The notes: generated by a model from the sequence alone, not told the origin. 64,000 bases of DNA from Megaleporinus macrocephalus (GCA_021613375.1 CM038719.1:34324747-34388746); one strand, 5' to 3'; shown: positions 23,163 through 35,089, numbered from the stretch's first letter. Translations and numbers: made by a program.

Positions 23163-23340
23163 AAGGTCTAAAATTCCCATAAGCACACTCCTAAACCGTG
23201 TGGAGAGAAGAGTTGAAGCTGTTATAGCTGCAAAGGTTGGGCCGACATTATATTAAACCCTATGGATTAAGAATGGGACGTCACTCAAGATCACATGCGC
23301 GTGAAGGCAGATGACTGAATACTTTTGGCAGTATAGTGTA
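23152..23340 (+). mobile_element. 3' end of a Tc1/mariner element, overlapping the apolipoprotein-L-like stop codon
   Basis: From CTTCTAGATAGAAGGTC through CCTAAACCGTGTGGAGAGA, GTTATAGCTGCAAAGGTTGG and TATTAAACCCTATGGATTAA to the terminus ACTTTTGGCAGTATAGTGTA. The sequence tracks the 3' part of the same family as 59337-59905. The 5' part is missing. Confidence 0.85.
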
Positions 23341-23479
23341 CGACAACAATAACAACATAAAATTAACTTTTCCCAGAGGACGCATGCCTCCCATGATCCT
23401 TCTGGCCTCACAAGCCTCTAGTAGCCTGTAATAGCCTGTAGAAGGTAGCTACAATATAAGAAAGTGATGTCTCAACTTC

Positions 23480-23958
23480 AGGATTCAAGATTCAAGAGTT
23501 TTATTGTCATATGTACAGCAGAAACAGACAGTTACACTGTACAATAAAATTCTTACTTTGCTATTCCATTCACCAATAGATAAAGATAACAAAAAAAGAA
23601 ATAATAAAAAAATATATACAAAATATATAAAGTATAATAATCGATTATAAGTTGAAGTAAATCAAATTAAAGTATTTTTTTTATAATAAAAAATAAAAAA
23701 ATAAAAGTCAACTTGCATATGATCTCATGCATGAATATGATTATTTCAAAAATCAGCATTCTTCACCTCATACACAGAAAAAAAAAATATCATATTGAAG
23801 TGTATTTTTCCATATACATTTTTCTATATACATTTAAAGATTTTTCAGAAAGACTTAGAGTCAGAGGTTGATATCTATATGGTAGATACATCTGGCTTAG
23901 CAATTCTCTGTTTTACACGCTCGGTATGGAAGGTGATTTAAACCATGTGTGTATGTCC
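23480..23958. repeat. Retroposon-like tail plus dispersed ~370-bp repeat, copy 2
   Basis: 23480-23590 holds a fish retroposon-type segment (AAGAGTTTTATTGTCATATG and TACAATAAAATTCTTAC). It runs into the 23591-23958 match to 20258-20630, so copy 2 retains more of the element than copy 1. Confidence 0.65.
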
Positions 23959-24442
23959 TGTGTATAAAGACCAGGCTAACAGCTTGGATTTTGGAGGTCT
24001 TCTCATTCAGCTACGGAGCCTTCTCAGACAGAGCGTAATGTCTGAAACCATACGAGAGGACTTCACTTCGAGGAGAGAAGCCTCTCTCTGACATCAGAAG
24101 GTTGGACTAGGTTGGTCCGATATGATGCTGTACTTTCTTTGTATAAAAAACCTTTTACAACTAAAGTCAGTGTCAGTAAAGATTTCTTTAAGCCATAAAC
24201 AGAGCATCATTGCTTTTGACACATATATTTCTAATTTTCAGATTATTGTATGCCTATTAAAAAATGATGTAACTTATTTCTTGACTGTTTTTCTTGTTTT
24301 GAGTGAAGGTTGTTTCAAGCAAATGTCTTCAGTTGCTTAAGATGCAACTGTACTGGTGAATTTATGCTGCTGTTTGCTGATTGTAAAGCTTTGCTGTGCA
24401 AATGAAGCTACAATGTCCTCATTAATACAAACCCTAATCAAA
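23959..24442. other. Intergenic DNA, nothing recognised
   Basis: No exon or repeat family recognised between the repeat above and the next dispersed element. Confidence 0.4.
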
Positions 24443-24600
24443 TCCATCCATCGATCCCTTATCTTCCGCTATCCTGCTAGTAGGGGTCACGGGTTGGGGC
24501 TGGAGCCAACCCGAGCGTCTATGGGCAATTTAGAGTGAGGATCAACCTAACATGCATGTGTTTGGACTGGGAGGAAACCAGAGTACCCAGAGGAACACAA
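24443..24600 (+). repeat. Abundant teleost dispersed repeat (CATGTGTTTGGACTG type)
   Basis: Contains CATCCATCCATCGATCCCTT, CTAGTAGGGGTCACGGGTTG and AACATGCATGTGTTTGGACT followed by GGAGGAAACCAGAGTACCCA, a widespread fish repeat that I take to be a LINE-derived tail. Other copies are at 30428-30770 (plus), 50925-51090 and 58455-58790 (minus). Confidence 0.75.
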
Positions 24601-25194
24601 CCATGCCATCCAAATCAAATCAAATCAGATACCCCATATAAACCCTAATGAGTGTATCTCTATACATCATTGTGTAAATCTAAACACATGATATAAACGA
24701 GAGAAACGTGAAAACAAATAAAGAAAATGTACTCACAGATTAGAGAAAACATCCACCCGAAACTGAGATTGTTACTCATGGGAATGAATTAATAAGTCGT
24801 GGCCACCAATAAAAAAAATACAGTACCAGTAAGAACACCATATTTTATTGTGAAAGAAGAAGATCATATCTTGAGCTCCAGTTTAACAAAGTGCAGTTCC
24901 AGATTTCTCCTGGACGCCTCGGACATTAATGAATGTATAAATGTATTGAGTTCCTTCAGCAGCAATCTTGATTTAGCTTAATGAAGTACTGAGCAGTCAA
25001 AGCAGGTATTAGATTAGAACTGTAAATAATACTGGGTTGTTTCCACAAGGAGAAGCTTGGAAAGGGTTAAATAAACACATTGTTACATGTAAAAGCAATA
25101 CTTACTGTATTAATACTGTTTAAATATTTAATATGTATAATATTTACTTGCTTTCTGCTATATTTACATGTACAGACTGGAATAAAAACAATAT

Positions 25195-25445
25195 TCCTTC
25201 AACATTTATGCTATTTAGCAGACGCTCTTATCCAGAGTGACTTACACAAGTGCTATGTGTTTAGTCACTCTTGAGCTCAAACACTGCCATAAACAAGTGC
25301 CAGATACCTAGAAAGAAGAGCACAAAATATATAAGATTAGACAAAGAGCAACACCTAGAAAGACTGAAACACTTACAGAGAAGAGCATAAATACAAGACT
25401 ACATACAGTATAAGTGCAATACTTAGCCAGTGATTCTAGAAGATC
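25195..25445 (+). repeat. SINE-type dispersed fragment
   Basis: CTATTTAGCAGACGCTCTTA followed by TCCAGAGTGACTTACACAAG is a very common fish SINE-related motif. The degenerate remainder (AGATTAGACAAAGAGCAACA...) probably belongs to it. Confidence 0.55.
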
Positions 25446-26100
25446 AAGTGCAATTATAGTTTAAACCAATGCTTCAGTAGCTTCAACACCTCAGAGCGAC
25501 AGATAGTTTACAAGATGAGGCAGTACATTATTATTTTATGATGCAACAGTAAACATTGTGGCTCAAGAGTCAACAGCTCCCTCTGCTGGTCAGCTGGCAA
25601 CACAGAACATTCATGGAACTGTAAATTGAGTGTTTTATTAACATGCAATGAAAATAAGAGCCATTCATTTGGCAACCAAAGATCCAGTAAATGACATCAT
25701 TTATTCTTATTCTTCATTGGAACAAGAATAAGTACTGCAACAGCCATTATGAGAATTTGTTCAAATGACAAACTGTTATTGTTGGGTGGATTTACAATGT
25801 AGAGTGGATGTATACGGAAAAAAATTATTAGGCAATACATCATTGGGATCTTTCTGTTAACACCTCCTAGTTAAAAAGAAAACTTTAAAGCTTCTTGGAG
25901 ATGTTTAATCTAAAAGGAAAGTACTGTCCAGGACGAGGAATACTCCTGGCTCCTATGAGTCAGTTTCCTGGCCATATATTAAGCCTGGATTGGGACTAAA
26001 TTTTAATAATGAACCTCTAGGTTTGAGGTAGGCTCTGAAGATTCTCCTCAAAATAAACCAGTTTATTACCCATAATGTCAGCCTACTTTCTGCAGGGGTC
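25446..26100. other. Upstream flank of zp3, no further element recognised
   Basis: Unique DNA before the zp3 promoter. No exon recognised. Confidence 0.4.
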
Positions 26101-26104
26101 ACTG

Positions 26105-26226
26105 ATTGTTCTCACCTGTGAGATCCGGAGAAGCATTAGCATTGGGGGTGGAGCCTCAGCCTGTAGTGCTCTACATAAAAAGGCACCCTCAAGCCTTTAA
26201 GCCGTTCTGAACTTCCTGGATTTGTA
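26105..26226 (+). promoter_or_regulatory. Compact zp3 promoter: E-box and TATA-like box
   Basis: A CACCTG E-box lies at 26113-26118 and an AT-rich TATA-like element (CTACATAAAAAGG) at about 26171-26183, leaving a 5'UTR of only about 20-30 bases before ATG 26227. Oocyte egg-coat genes in vertebrates are commonly driven by FIGLA through an E-box close to a TATA box, and this layout fits. Binding itself is inferred. Confidence 0.6.
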
Positions 26227-28899
26227 ATGATGGGGCTGAAACAGGTTGGAGTTGGCTTGCTGCTTCTTGCTGTCCTGAGTTTTGGTGACGCCCAGAGGCG
26301 AACATGGAAAATGGACCATGGTGTTAGACCCCAAGGTCAGCAAACTGGATCAAGGAAGCCTCAACGAAGACCCAGTGTGAAACCTACGCAGGCCCCGCTT
26401 GTACCTCAATCACAGAGTCGTGTTCAAGTGAAGCCTGTTGTGGTGCAGCCCAGCCAACCGCTGCAAGACCCCCTTAATGTTCAGTCTCATCAGCTGTTGC
26501 AGGGCCCGGTGAGGAAAGTGACATGGAGGTTTCCCAAAGTTCCACAGCTACCACAGCAGCCACCAGTGGCATTTGAGTTGAGACAACCAGTGCGTCAAAA
26601 CAGTGTGGCGGCTGAGTGTGGTGAGAATATGGTTTATGTGGAAGTGAAGCAGGACTTCTTTGGAACTGGGCAGCTGCTCACGCCGTCTGCTCTCATGCTG
26701 GGAGGCTGCGGTCCATCAGGGCAGGATGTTTCGGCCAATGTTCTTGTTTTCCAGTCGGAACTGCAGGCCTGCAATAGTGCTTTGATGGTAAGGCTTTGGC
26801 TAAAATGGCAACAATGCTACCAATCCCAACATGGCTAGCTAACTTCCTGTGCTTCAGTTCCATGCTATTGTTGACGTTCTTACTGAACTGACTGTCTTCC
26901 CAGGTGACTGAAGATGAGCTGATCTATACATTCATGCTGACCTACACTCCAGAGGTTTTCCCAGGCACCTCCATCATTAGGACTGATGGTGCTATGGTTG
27001 GCATTGAGTGTCACTATGCAAGGTAAGGAGTTTTTTGCTTTGCTGCAACATTTCATGAACGTAATTGAATATTTCTAAACCTACAAAAGCCTTTAAATGG
27101 TTATAGGAAGGTGAACGTGAGCAGCAGTGCACTGGTGCCTGTGTGGAAACCCTTTGCTGCTACTAAGGTAGCTGAAGAACAGCTTGTCTTCTCCTTGAGG
27201 CTCATGACAGGTTTGTTGAAGTCTAATGTCTTTTTAAATATGCTAGAGTCTTGTCTAAGGGCTAATTGGTCTAGCACTGGTGATGCTATCCATATGAGCG
27301 TGTATGTGACTTGCCAGAAACATGGCTCAGCATTCCACCAACTCTCCTGCTTATCATTGAACCTCTGCTACCGACTGGTAGATGACTGGAAGTACGAGAG
27401 GCCGTCCAACCAGTATTTTTTGGGAGACGTCATCAACATCGAAGCTTCAGTGGTTCGGTTCAACCATGTACCACTCCGTTTGTTTGTGGACAGCTGTGTG
27501 GCCACTTCTGTCCCGGATGAGAACGCAGTCCCACGATACTCCATAATCGATAACCATGGGTGCGTCTCCTTTCTCTATACTAACTTTCCACAGTTCTTGA
27601 CGTGTGACTAACTGTATGTTCCTCTCACTAGGTGTCTGGTTGATGCAATGATTACAGGTTCAAACTCCCATTTCCTGTCCCAGGATCAGGATGACAAGCT
27701 GCAGTTTCAGGTTGAGGCCTTCAGGTTCCAGCAGGACAACAATGGCAATGTATGCAATGGGTGTGCTGTCTTCTCCCTAACTCTGTCTTACTGTTGACTG
27801 TGTCTCAATGCTTGCAAGTGCATTCTTGTGGGAGAGAAGTGTTTCTGTAGAAATAAGTTTGGTTGGGCTAAGCAACATGTAGTCCCAGCCCATGTAACAT
27901 TTTGTAGGGTTGTTTTAGAATGTTTTCTTTTTTTTTTTTTTTTTTACTAGCCATGTAGCAGATTAAAGCTAATTAGTGGTGTATAATGGATGGAACAGTA
28001 TATAAACACTTAATGTTAATTCTGGAATATTAAGTATTTAAGTGCTCTGGCAGTTTAGTGGTGGGCTGTTGCTGGTTTAGCTGCTCAGCCAACATGTGGT
28101 AATGGTGTTTGACCGCAAGCATGGATGACCTGGTCAAACATTTTTTCCTTTCTGCAGCTCTACATCACATGCTTCCTGAAGGTGATGGCAGCTTCCTCGC
28201 CTAGTGATGCTGAGAACAAGGCTTGTTCCTTCTCTGCCAATAGGTAGGTTATTGCTGTGGAGGTTTAAGAAGTTGGTGGACTCTTGTACGCTGCCCAAAG
28301 TTTAGGCTTGAGGATTTCTTCTTTTTCCAAATCCAAAAATTCTAAATTCAAGATGCTTGAATTATGGGATGTTGTCTATGGATGTATTGAGGTAATACAA
28401 AGGCTTAAACCTGCAGCTTTTAGTGCCACTGCAGGTCCTTGGAGTCCTCCTCATGGGTTCTTATGTTGGCTATAAACAAATGCATTTAAAGCCTCCTAGG
28501 ACTTTATCATTAGTCGCATCCCAGGGATGCTTAAGTATTCTCTAAATGTAGCTTGGGAGTAGTCCCCTGTGAAGCTTGGAACAGTGTAGCCCAAGAATGG
28601 CTGAAGATTACTGTGTTGAACTGAAGCTCTGGTTTCTTTAGGTGGACGGCAGCATATGGTGATGACCAGGTATGTGGGTGCTGTGAGTCGACCTGTAGTT
28701 CAAGGAAAGGAAGAGATGTGTCCACTGCAGGTAAACCTCCAGGTACTTGATGGCTTTTACAGATGCTGCTGACCCTGTCCAAGTTGATTTTTCTTCTCTC
28801 TGGTGCCCTCTAGAGCTGCAGATGGGTGGACACATTTTGCTCGGGCCAATCCTGGTTACAGATGATGCTTCTGCTAATGTTGCTGACAGTCCTGCTTAA
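26227..28899 (+). CDS. zp3: Zona pellucida sperm-binding protein 3 (teleost zp3)
   Basis: Eight exons: 26227-26787, 26904-27022, 27107-27210, 27382-27559, 27632-27749, 28158-28243, 28642-28730, 28814-28899; every intron is GT..AG and the phases join. The product is 446 residues. Residues 1-22 are a signal peptide (LLLLAVLSFG core). Residues 23-125 are Pro/Gln-rich. The ZP domain starts near C131 (AAECGENMVYVEVKQD) and includes DDWKYERPSNQYFLGDVINI, RLFVDSCVATSVPD and RYSIIDNHGCLVD. A VCGCCESTC cluster (C400-C407) and basic RKGR (410-413), a possible furin-type site, follow. NVS at 230 is a possible N-glycan site. There is no C-terminal membrane helix, as usual for fish egg-coat proteins. The protein polymerises into the oocyte's inner coat. 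AATAAA at 28905-28910 sits six bases after the stop, so the 3'UTR is minimal. Intron 3 is 171 bp with no stop in frame. Confidence 0.95.
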
Positions 28900-28904
28900 C
28901 TCTA

Positions 28905-28910
28905 AATAAA
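28905..28910 (+). terminator. zp3 polyadenylation signal
   Basis: AATAAA only six bases beyond the zp3 stop codon, followed by a T-rich tract. Confidence 0.75.
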
Positions 28911-29397
28911 ACTGCTTTTACATCACACATGGCTTTTTTTTTTTTGCAAAGTGGAACTTGGTGAAGATGAAGGTTGGAAACTGAAGCATGGTGGCTATTT
29001 GGACTAGAAATTAGGCAGTGCTTGGGTAAATCTCTAAAATAATAAATTCAATTCAAACTTAACCTTTAAACTTTTTTTTTTTTTAAACTTCTTATCCCCT
29101 GCCTTTGCCAGCCACATCCATCTATCCATTCATCACTCTGTCTGCTATGAGACAAAGAAAATAATAAAATGGCTTTTGTAGCCCTAACCATGGCCAAGAA
29201 AACCATACTCACAAACTGGAAAACAAAACATCACCATGAATCACTGGGCAAACCTGTTAACTGTCTACATATCAATAGAGAAACTTACAGAACCCATTAA
29301 TATCAACAACTCTGAACCAGAGCCAGCCCGGACAGTCCAAACAGAAGCTCTACAGTAACCTCAAATTACAAGTCACAAGACCTCCCCACCCTCCAAA
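28911..29397. other. Intergenic DNA with poly-T tracts
   Basis: Low-complexity T runs near 28930 and 29070. No gene recognised. Confidence 0.4.
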
Positions 29398-30311
29398 GCC
29401 ATCCCAGTGACTTTTTTTTTTTTTCCTTTTTCTAGTGTTCTGATGCCATTGCCTTTGATTCTCGATTTTATTATTTAGATTTTTATTTTTGTTGCACTTT
29501 CATTTGTTTCATTATTGATTTTTGTTTTTTCTTTTGATTGGGGGTGGGAGTGTGTGTGTGTTTGTTTTTGTTTTTTTTTTTTTTTTTTCCTCCCCCAAAT
29601 CAAAAAGTCTTAGTCCTCTGAAGAGAAGGGGGGTTGCGGGGGGGACTTTGTTACAAATTGAACCAGTTAAAGCAGGTTCATAGTGATGCATACAGCCTGT
29701 TGCATGATTAAATGAGGAAGCCCACCCATCTTACCTAATGAAATTAAATGAATGACTTGTGGAGACATTACATAGTCTTACATTAATTTCCTGGAGATTT
29801 GCCCAAACCTTATTCAGAGCTACTAACTCAACCATGGAATATATATTTTTTTATTTCCAGCATGAAGACCACCACTGAGTATATGACTAGGTTTTGAGCC
29901 CCACAATGTGTTGAAAACCAACATGGAGATACTTTATTGATCCCAAAGGAAATTTAGCAGTTAGAAGCAGTTATATAATACAATAAGGGTGGCAGGCTCA
30001 GCAAAAACTGTTAATTATAAATAATACTGTCAGCTATAGATAAATATATTTAACTTATTACCATAAGGCAGGTCTACATACAAATGTAGATGTAGAGTAG
30101 GAAATATGTGAAAAATAAAAATATGCATTAAGATACTGTGGATAAAAAGTCTGTGCAATTAATAAATACTTAAACACACAGTATCATATGTGAAATTCTT
30201 TTAATTGGTGTCCCTTTCTGGTTGAATGCAAAGTTTGTATTTAAGTTATAACAGTACTGAGAGTATAAAGTACAATATTTAAAACCCTAACAAATTTAAG
30301 GGTTTCAGTAT
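29398..30311. repeat. 0.9-kb duplicated segment, copy 1
   Basis: Nearly identical in the same orientation to 32498-33393, from GCCATCCCAGT, through TTTGATTCTCGATTTTATTA, CAGCCTGTTGCATGATTAAA, GATACTTTATTGATCCCAAA and GGTGGCAGGCTCAGCAAAAA, to AATTTAAGGGTTTCAGTATT. Differences are mainly T/G-run lengths and a few substitutions. The TTTATTGATCCCAAAGGAAA motif is typical of fish LINE-derived tails. Confidence 0.9.
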
Positions 30312-30427
30312 TTTATTCCCCCAACCTCATTTTTTGCTTTAGTGATAATATATTATATTATCACTAAATATAAGAACTTAGTACAAAGACCTTAACATGG
30401 TCAATAAACGTGAGAAGCCAATTTCTT

Positions 30428-30770
30428 ACACATCCATTCATTATCTTCCACTTCATCCCACTAGTCAGTGTCATGGGGGGGCTGCAGCCAATCCCAGTGT
30501 CATCAGGCAAAGGCGGGGTACACCATGGACATGTTGCCAGTTCATCGCATGGCCAACACTCACACCTACAGGCAGTTTAGAGTGACCAATTAACCTAACA
30601 TGCATGTGTTTGGACTGTGGGTTGAAACCAGAGTACCCAGAGGAAACCCACTCAAACACGGGGAGAACATACACACTCCACACAGAACCACCCAAATTGG
30701 AAATCAAACCCAGATCATCTTGCTGACAAGGCTAACCACCACACCATCATGCCGCCATTCTAGCACATTC
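30428..30770 (+). repeat. Abundant teleost dispersed repeat (CATGTGTTTGGACTG type)
   Basis: Fuller copy of the family at 24443-24600: CATCCATTCATTATCTTCCA, GGGGTACACCATGGACATGT, CATGCATGTGTTTGGACTGT, AGTACCCAGAGGAAACCCAC, AACATACACACTCCACACAG. Confidence 0.8.
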
Positions 30771-31254
30771 AATTTCCAAATTTAAATGAATAATTAGACA
30801 TCAGACTAATGTATATTACATTTGAAATTTGGTTTTGTTGTTCAATGTGGGAAAACAAATGAAATCCTATAGCACAGCATGGAAAAACTAGAAGAGTCAT
30901 GATGGGGATCCCTCTTTGGAGGAGATATGATGCAAAAGAAGGAAATCATGAAGTAAACAGTGTTATTGTTTGGTTTAGTTGGAATATTATGGGTTTTCAC
31001 GAGTGACTCAAGTAGCTTAGGCACAAAGCCAATTCTACCCAGACAGGTAGCCAGTGGGTTTCTTCTGATCTCTCCTTCCACTGTTTATAAAAATCACAGC
31101 AACAGGTAGCTTTGAAACAGGATATTGTTGTGTGTATGAGATCATAGACATGTTTTGCTCCTATAGGTTACCATAGTGCTGTCTTAACAAGACCACAATG
31201 ATGTAACAGCAGTGCAAGTTGGGTGTTGAGATAAAGAAAGAGCAGAGTGTTTAG

Positions 31255-32497
31255 AGTATTCTCACAATAATGGCTTAGTATCTTAAAATACTGACTTGCT
31301 ATGTTGAAATAATGACTTAGTACCTCAAAATAATGCTTAGTACCTCAAGATCATGATACAGTGTCTCATATTCATTACTCAGTAGGTTACAATAATGCTT
31401 AGTGTTTCTTGATAATGACTTACTATGTTGAAATACAGCTCAGTATCTTTAATATGTATCTTTAATTTAATATGTTAAAATAAGCTTAGTACCTCGAAAT
31501 AACGACTTACTATGTTGGAATAATGACTTAGCACCTCAGGATTATAATTTATTATGTTGAAATAAAGACTTAGTATGTCAAATTAATGCTTAGTATCTGG
31601 AAATAATTACTTAACTATGTTGAAATAATTTTAAAAAATAATGTATCTTGAAAAATATCTTGAAATAATGACTTACTTAGTATTTCAAGTTAATGAATTA
31701 CTGTGTTAAAATAATGCATAGTACCTTGAAATATTGACCTATGTTGAAATAATACTTAGCACCCTGAAATAATTACATACTATGTTAAAATAATACTTTA
31801 CCTCAAAATAATGCATAGTACCTTGAAATAATGACACAATGTATCATATTCATGACTTAGTATGTTACAGTAATGCTCAGTGTTTCTTGATAATGACTTA
31901 CTATGTTGAAATACTGCTCAGTATCTTTAATATGTATCTTTAATTTGTTAGAAAATGCTTAGTACCTCAAAATAATGACTTACTATGTTGAAATACTGCT
32001 CAGTATATTTAATATGTATCTTTAATTTGTTAGAAAATGCTTAGTACCTCAAAATAATGACTTACTATGTTGAAATACTGCTTAGTATCTTTAATATGTA
32101 TCTTTAATATGTTAGAAAATGCTTAGTACCTCAAAATAATGACTTACTATGTTGAAATACTGCTCAGTATCTTTAATATGTATCTTTAATATGTTAGAAA
32201 ATGCTTAGTACCTCAAAATAATGACTTACTATGTTGAAATACTGCTCAGTATCTTTAATATGTATCTTTAATATGTTAGAAAATGCTTAGTACCTCAAAA
32301 TAATGACTTACTTTGTTGAAATACTGCTCATTATCTTTAATATGTATCTTTAATATGTTAGAAAATGCTTAGTACCTCAAAATAATGACATACTATGTTC
32401 AAATAATGACTAAGTACCTCAAAATAATGACATACTATGTTCAAATAATGACTTAGTACTTCAAAATAATGACATACTATGTTCAAATAATGACTTA
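31255..32497. repeat. CTTAGTACCTCAAAATAATGA minisatellite with 82-bp higher-order unit
   Basis: Built from degenerate ~21-bp subunits of the theme AATAATGACTTACTATGTTG / AATGCTTAGTACCTCAAA. From about 31957 to 32390 the subunits are organised in an 82-bp higher-order unit: TTAGTACCTCAAAATAATGA recurs at 31959, 32041, 32123, 32205, 32287 and 32369. Left and right parts are less regular. No gene. Confidence 0.9.
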
Positions 32498-33393
32498 GCC
32501 ATCCCAGTTACTTTTTTTTCTTCTTCTAGTGTTTTGATGCCATTGCCTTTGATTCTCGATTTTATTATTTAGATTTTTATTTATTTTTGTTGCACTTTCA
32601 TTTGTTTCATTATTGATTTGTTTTGTTTTTTGGATTCTTTGGATTGGGGGTGTTGTGTGTGTGTGTTTTTTTTTTTGGTTTTTTTCCTTCATCAAAAAGT
32701 CTTAGTACTCTGAAGAGAAGGGGGGTTGGGGGTGGGGAGAACTTTGTGTTACAAATTGAACCAGTTAAAGCAGGTTCATAGTGATGCATACAGCCTGTTG
32801 CATGATTAAATGAGTAAGCCCACCCGTCTAACCTAATAAAATGGAATGAATGACTTGTGGAGACATTACATAGTCTTCCATTAATTTCCTGGAGATTTGC
32901 CCAAACCTTATTCAGAACTACTAACTCAACCATGGATTTTTTTTCCAGCATGGAGACCACCATGTATGACCAGGTTTTGAGCCCCACAATGTGTTGAAAA
33001 CCAACATGAAGATACTTTATTGATCCCAAAGGAAATTTAGCAGCTAGAAGCAGTTACATAATACAATAAGGGTGGCAGGCTCAGCAAAAACTGTTAATTA
33101 TAAATAATACTGTCAGCTATAGATAAATATATTTAACTTATTACCATAAGGCAGGTCTACATACAAATGTAGATGTAGAGTAGGAAATATGTGAAAAATA
33201 AAAATATGCATTAAGATACTGTGGATAAAAAGTCTGTGCAATTAATAAATACTTAAACACACAGTATCATACGTGAAATTCTTTTAATTTGTGTCCCTTT
33301 CTGGTTAAATGCAAAGTTTGTATTTAAGTTATAACAGCACTGAGAGTATAAAGTACAATATTTAAAACCCTAACAAATTTAAGGGTTTCAGTA
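32498..33393. repeat. 0.9-kb duplicated segment, copy 2, lying inside the minisatellite
   Basis: Direct-orientation copy of 29398-30311. Minisatellite sequence resumes immediately on both sides (ATGACTTAG on the left, CAGAAAATGCTTAGTACC on the right). A 139-codon minus-strand open frame here (32610-33029) has no homologue that I recognise and is disrupted in copy 1. Confidence 0.9.
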
Positions 33394-33690
33394 TTTCAGA
33401 AAATGCTTAGTACCTCAAAATAATGACTTACTATGTTGAAATACTGCTTAGTATCTTTAATATGTATCTTTAATATGTTAGAAAATGCTTAGTACCTCAA
33501 AATAATGACTTTCTATGTTCAAATAATGACTAAGTACCTCAAAATACTGACATACTATGTTCAAATAATGACTAAGTACCTCAAAATGATGACATACTAT
33601 GTTCAGAAAATGACTTAGTACCTCAAAATAATGACATACTATGTTCAAATAATGACTTAGTACCTCAAAACTGACTTGCTTTGTTTAAAT
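33394..33690. repeat. Continuation of the CTTAGTACCTC minisatellite
   Basis: Same subunits as 31255-32497, including one 82-bp unit (33404-33485) and then ~42-bp dimers (AATGACTAAGTACCTCAAAA). Confidence 0.9.
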
Positions 33691-35089
33691 ATATATCTGT
33701 AAGATCTATTATATCAAGAAACTGCATCACAGCTTGGAGTAAATAGGGCCGTGTTTTCCTTCTGATGTAAATGGGCTTCTATAGAACAATGACTGCCCAA
33801 CTGTTGTCAAACGCTGCTGACATCAACTTCTTCTTCTTGTTTGTTGGTTTTTCAGAACCTCTCACTGTTGACGCTCTCAGAGAGCTGCTTGTAAGATTGG
33901 ACATTGGCCATGTTGCATCAGAGTGTTATTGTATGTGGTTGAAGCAAAACAGCAAAGACGTTTTCAACCTGTTTCATCAGAGCATTGTAATCAGTTACCC
34001 GTCTGTTTCATCAGCTGAGTTCTGAGCTGGTTTCAGTTTCGGGTAGGTGGGTGGGTTTTAAGCAGACATGGGCTGGACTTAGGTCTGAATGAGTGTGATT
34101 GAACTCGGCTCTGATTGGAGGAAAATGATGTTTTGCAGGTGACTCACACGAAAGCATGAACTTCTCGCTTACCTTACATAAACACAATTCATAGTCATTT
34201 AGAGTGGATTGATATGATGGTTAGTTTTGTACTTTGCCTTATAACGGCCTACGTTTCCCTCCGCTGTGAATGTAAATATTAAAATCTATGTACTAAATTA
34301 CATGCCAAAACTTAACTGGTTAGCCACAGTGGTACTGATGATAGATTCAGTGGCAATAAACTGTTTGGCTCTACAGTTGGTTTGGAAATCTGGATTGTTG
34401 TGATGTTCCACAGATTATTTAAGATCTTATTTGGGCTGCGGGTTGAGGAATGTGCAACAAATAACTTTTTTTACACCAGTCTCTTGCTAAATTTGCCAAT
34501 TTCTGAAGGTAGTTACATGCAATTGCATGGCTAACTGGGTGATCTAATTTACTACAGTGCCACCTTGAGGCAGACCAGTGCTGCATTACTAGTGAGTAAA
34601 GAATATATAAGACAGAATCTTGATGAGTGTGAGTGAAGAAGCTAAACACTGTCTATTTTCCCACTTTTTTTTTTTTAGGGACCCCCTCAGATATTTTTGG
34701 AGGACCAAAAAAGGGCTGAAGGAGTCCCGGAAGTTGAGGGAGCTTTTAGAGGTGGACGTCTGGTTCCCATGATTACTGATGTAAACAATTCTGACAGGGT
34801 TTCGTTTAAATCATTTATTTATGTAGAATTTAAAAAAAATTGGGTCCCCTTAAAAGTGGCACCATCATACAAATTCTAAAATTTAAATATACACATAATA
34901 ATCAACTTAACATAATTCTGAATTTGGAAGCTACCAGTAAAATACGTCTACATCACGGCAAACAAACAAACAAACAAACAAAAAAACTATATTTTAAAAA
35001 TATTCAGTCTCAGATTGCTCTGATTGGATGACAGGGATTCGTTTACATGCGCCACCGAGCAAAGCGATTGGTCAATGCTTTATCTGACT
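33691..35089. other. Intergenic DNA between the minisatellite and gtpbp1
   Basis: An 84-codon open frame at 33771-34025 (with EPLTVDALRELLVRLDIGHV) has no recognised relative and no splice context. Otherwise nothing identified. Confidence 0.35.

Noticed and set aside
32610..33029. 139-codon minus-strand ORF
   Set aside because: Lies in a duplicated dispersed segment; the sister copy breaks the frame and no domain is recognised.
33771..34025. 84-codon ORF before gtpbp1
   Set aside because: No recognisable homology, no splice or promoter context; kept only as a note.
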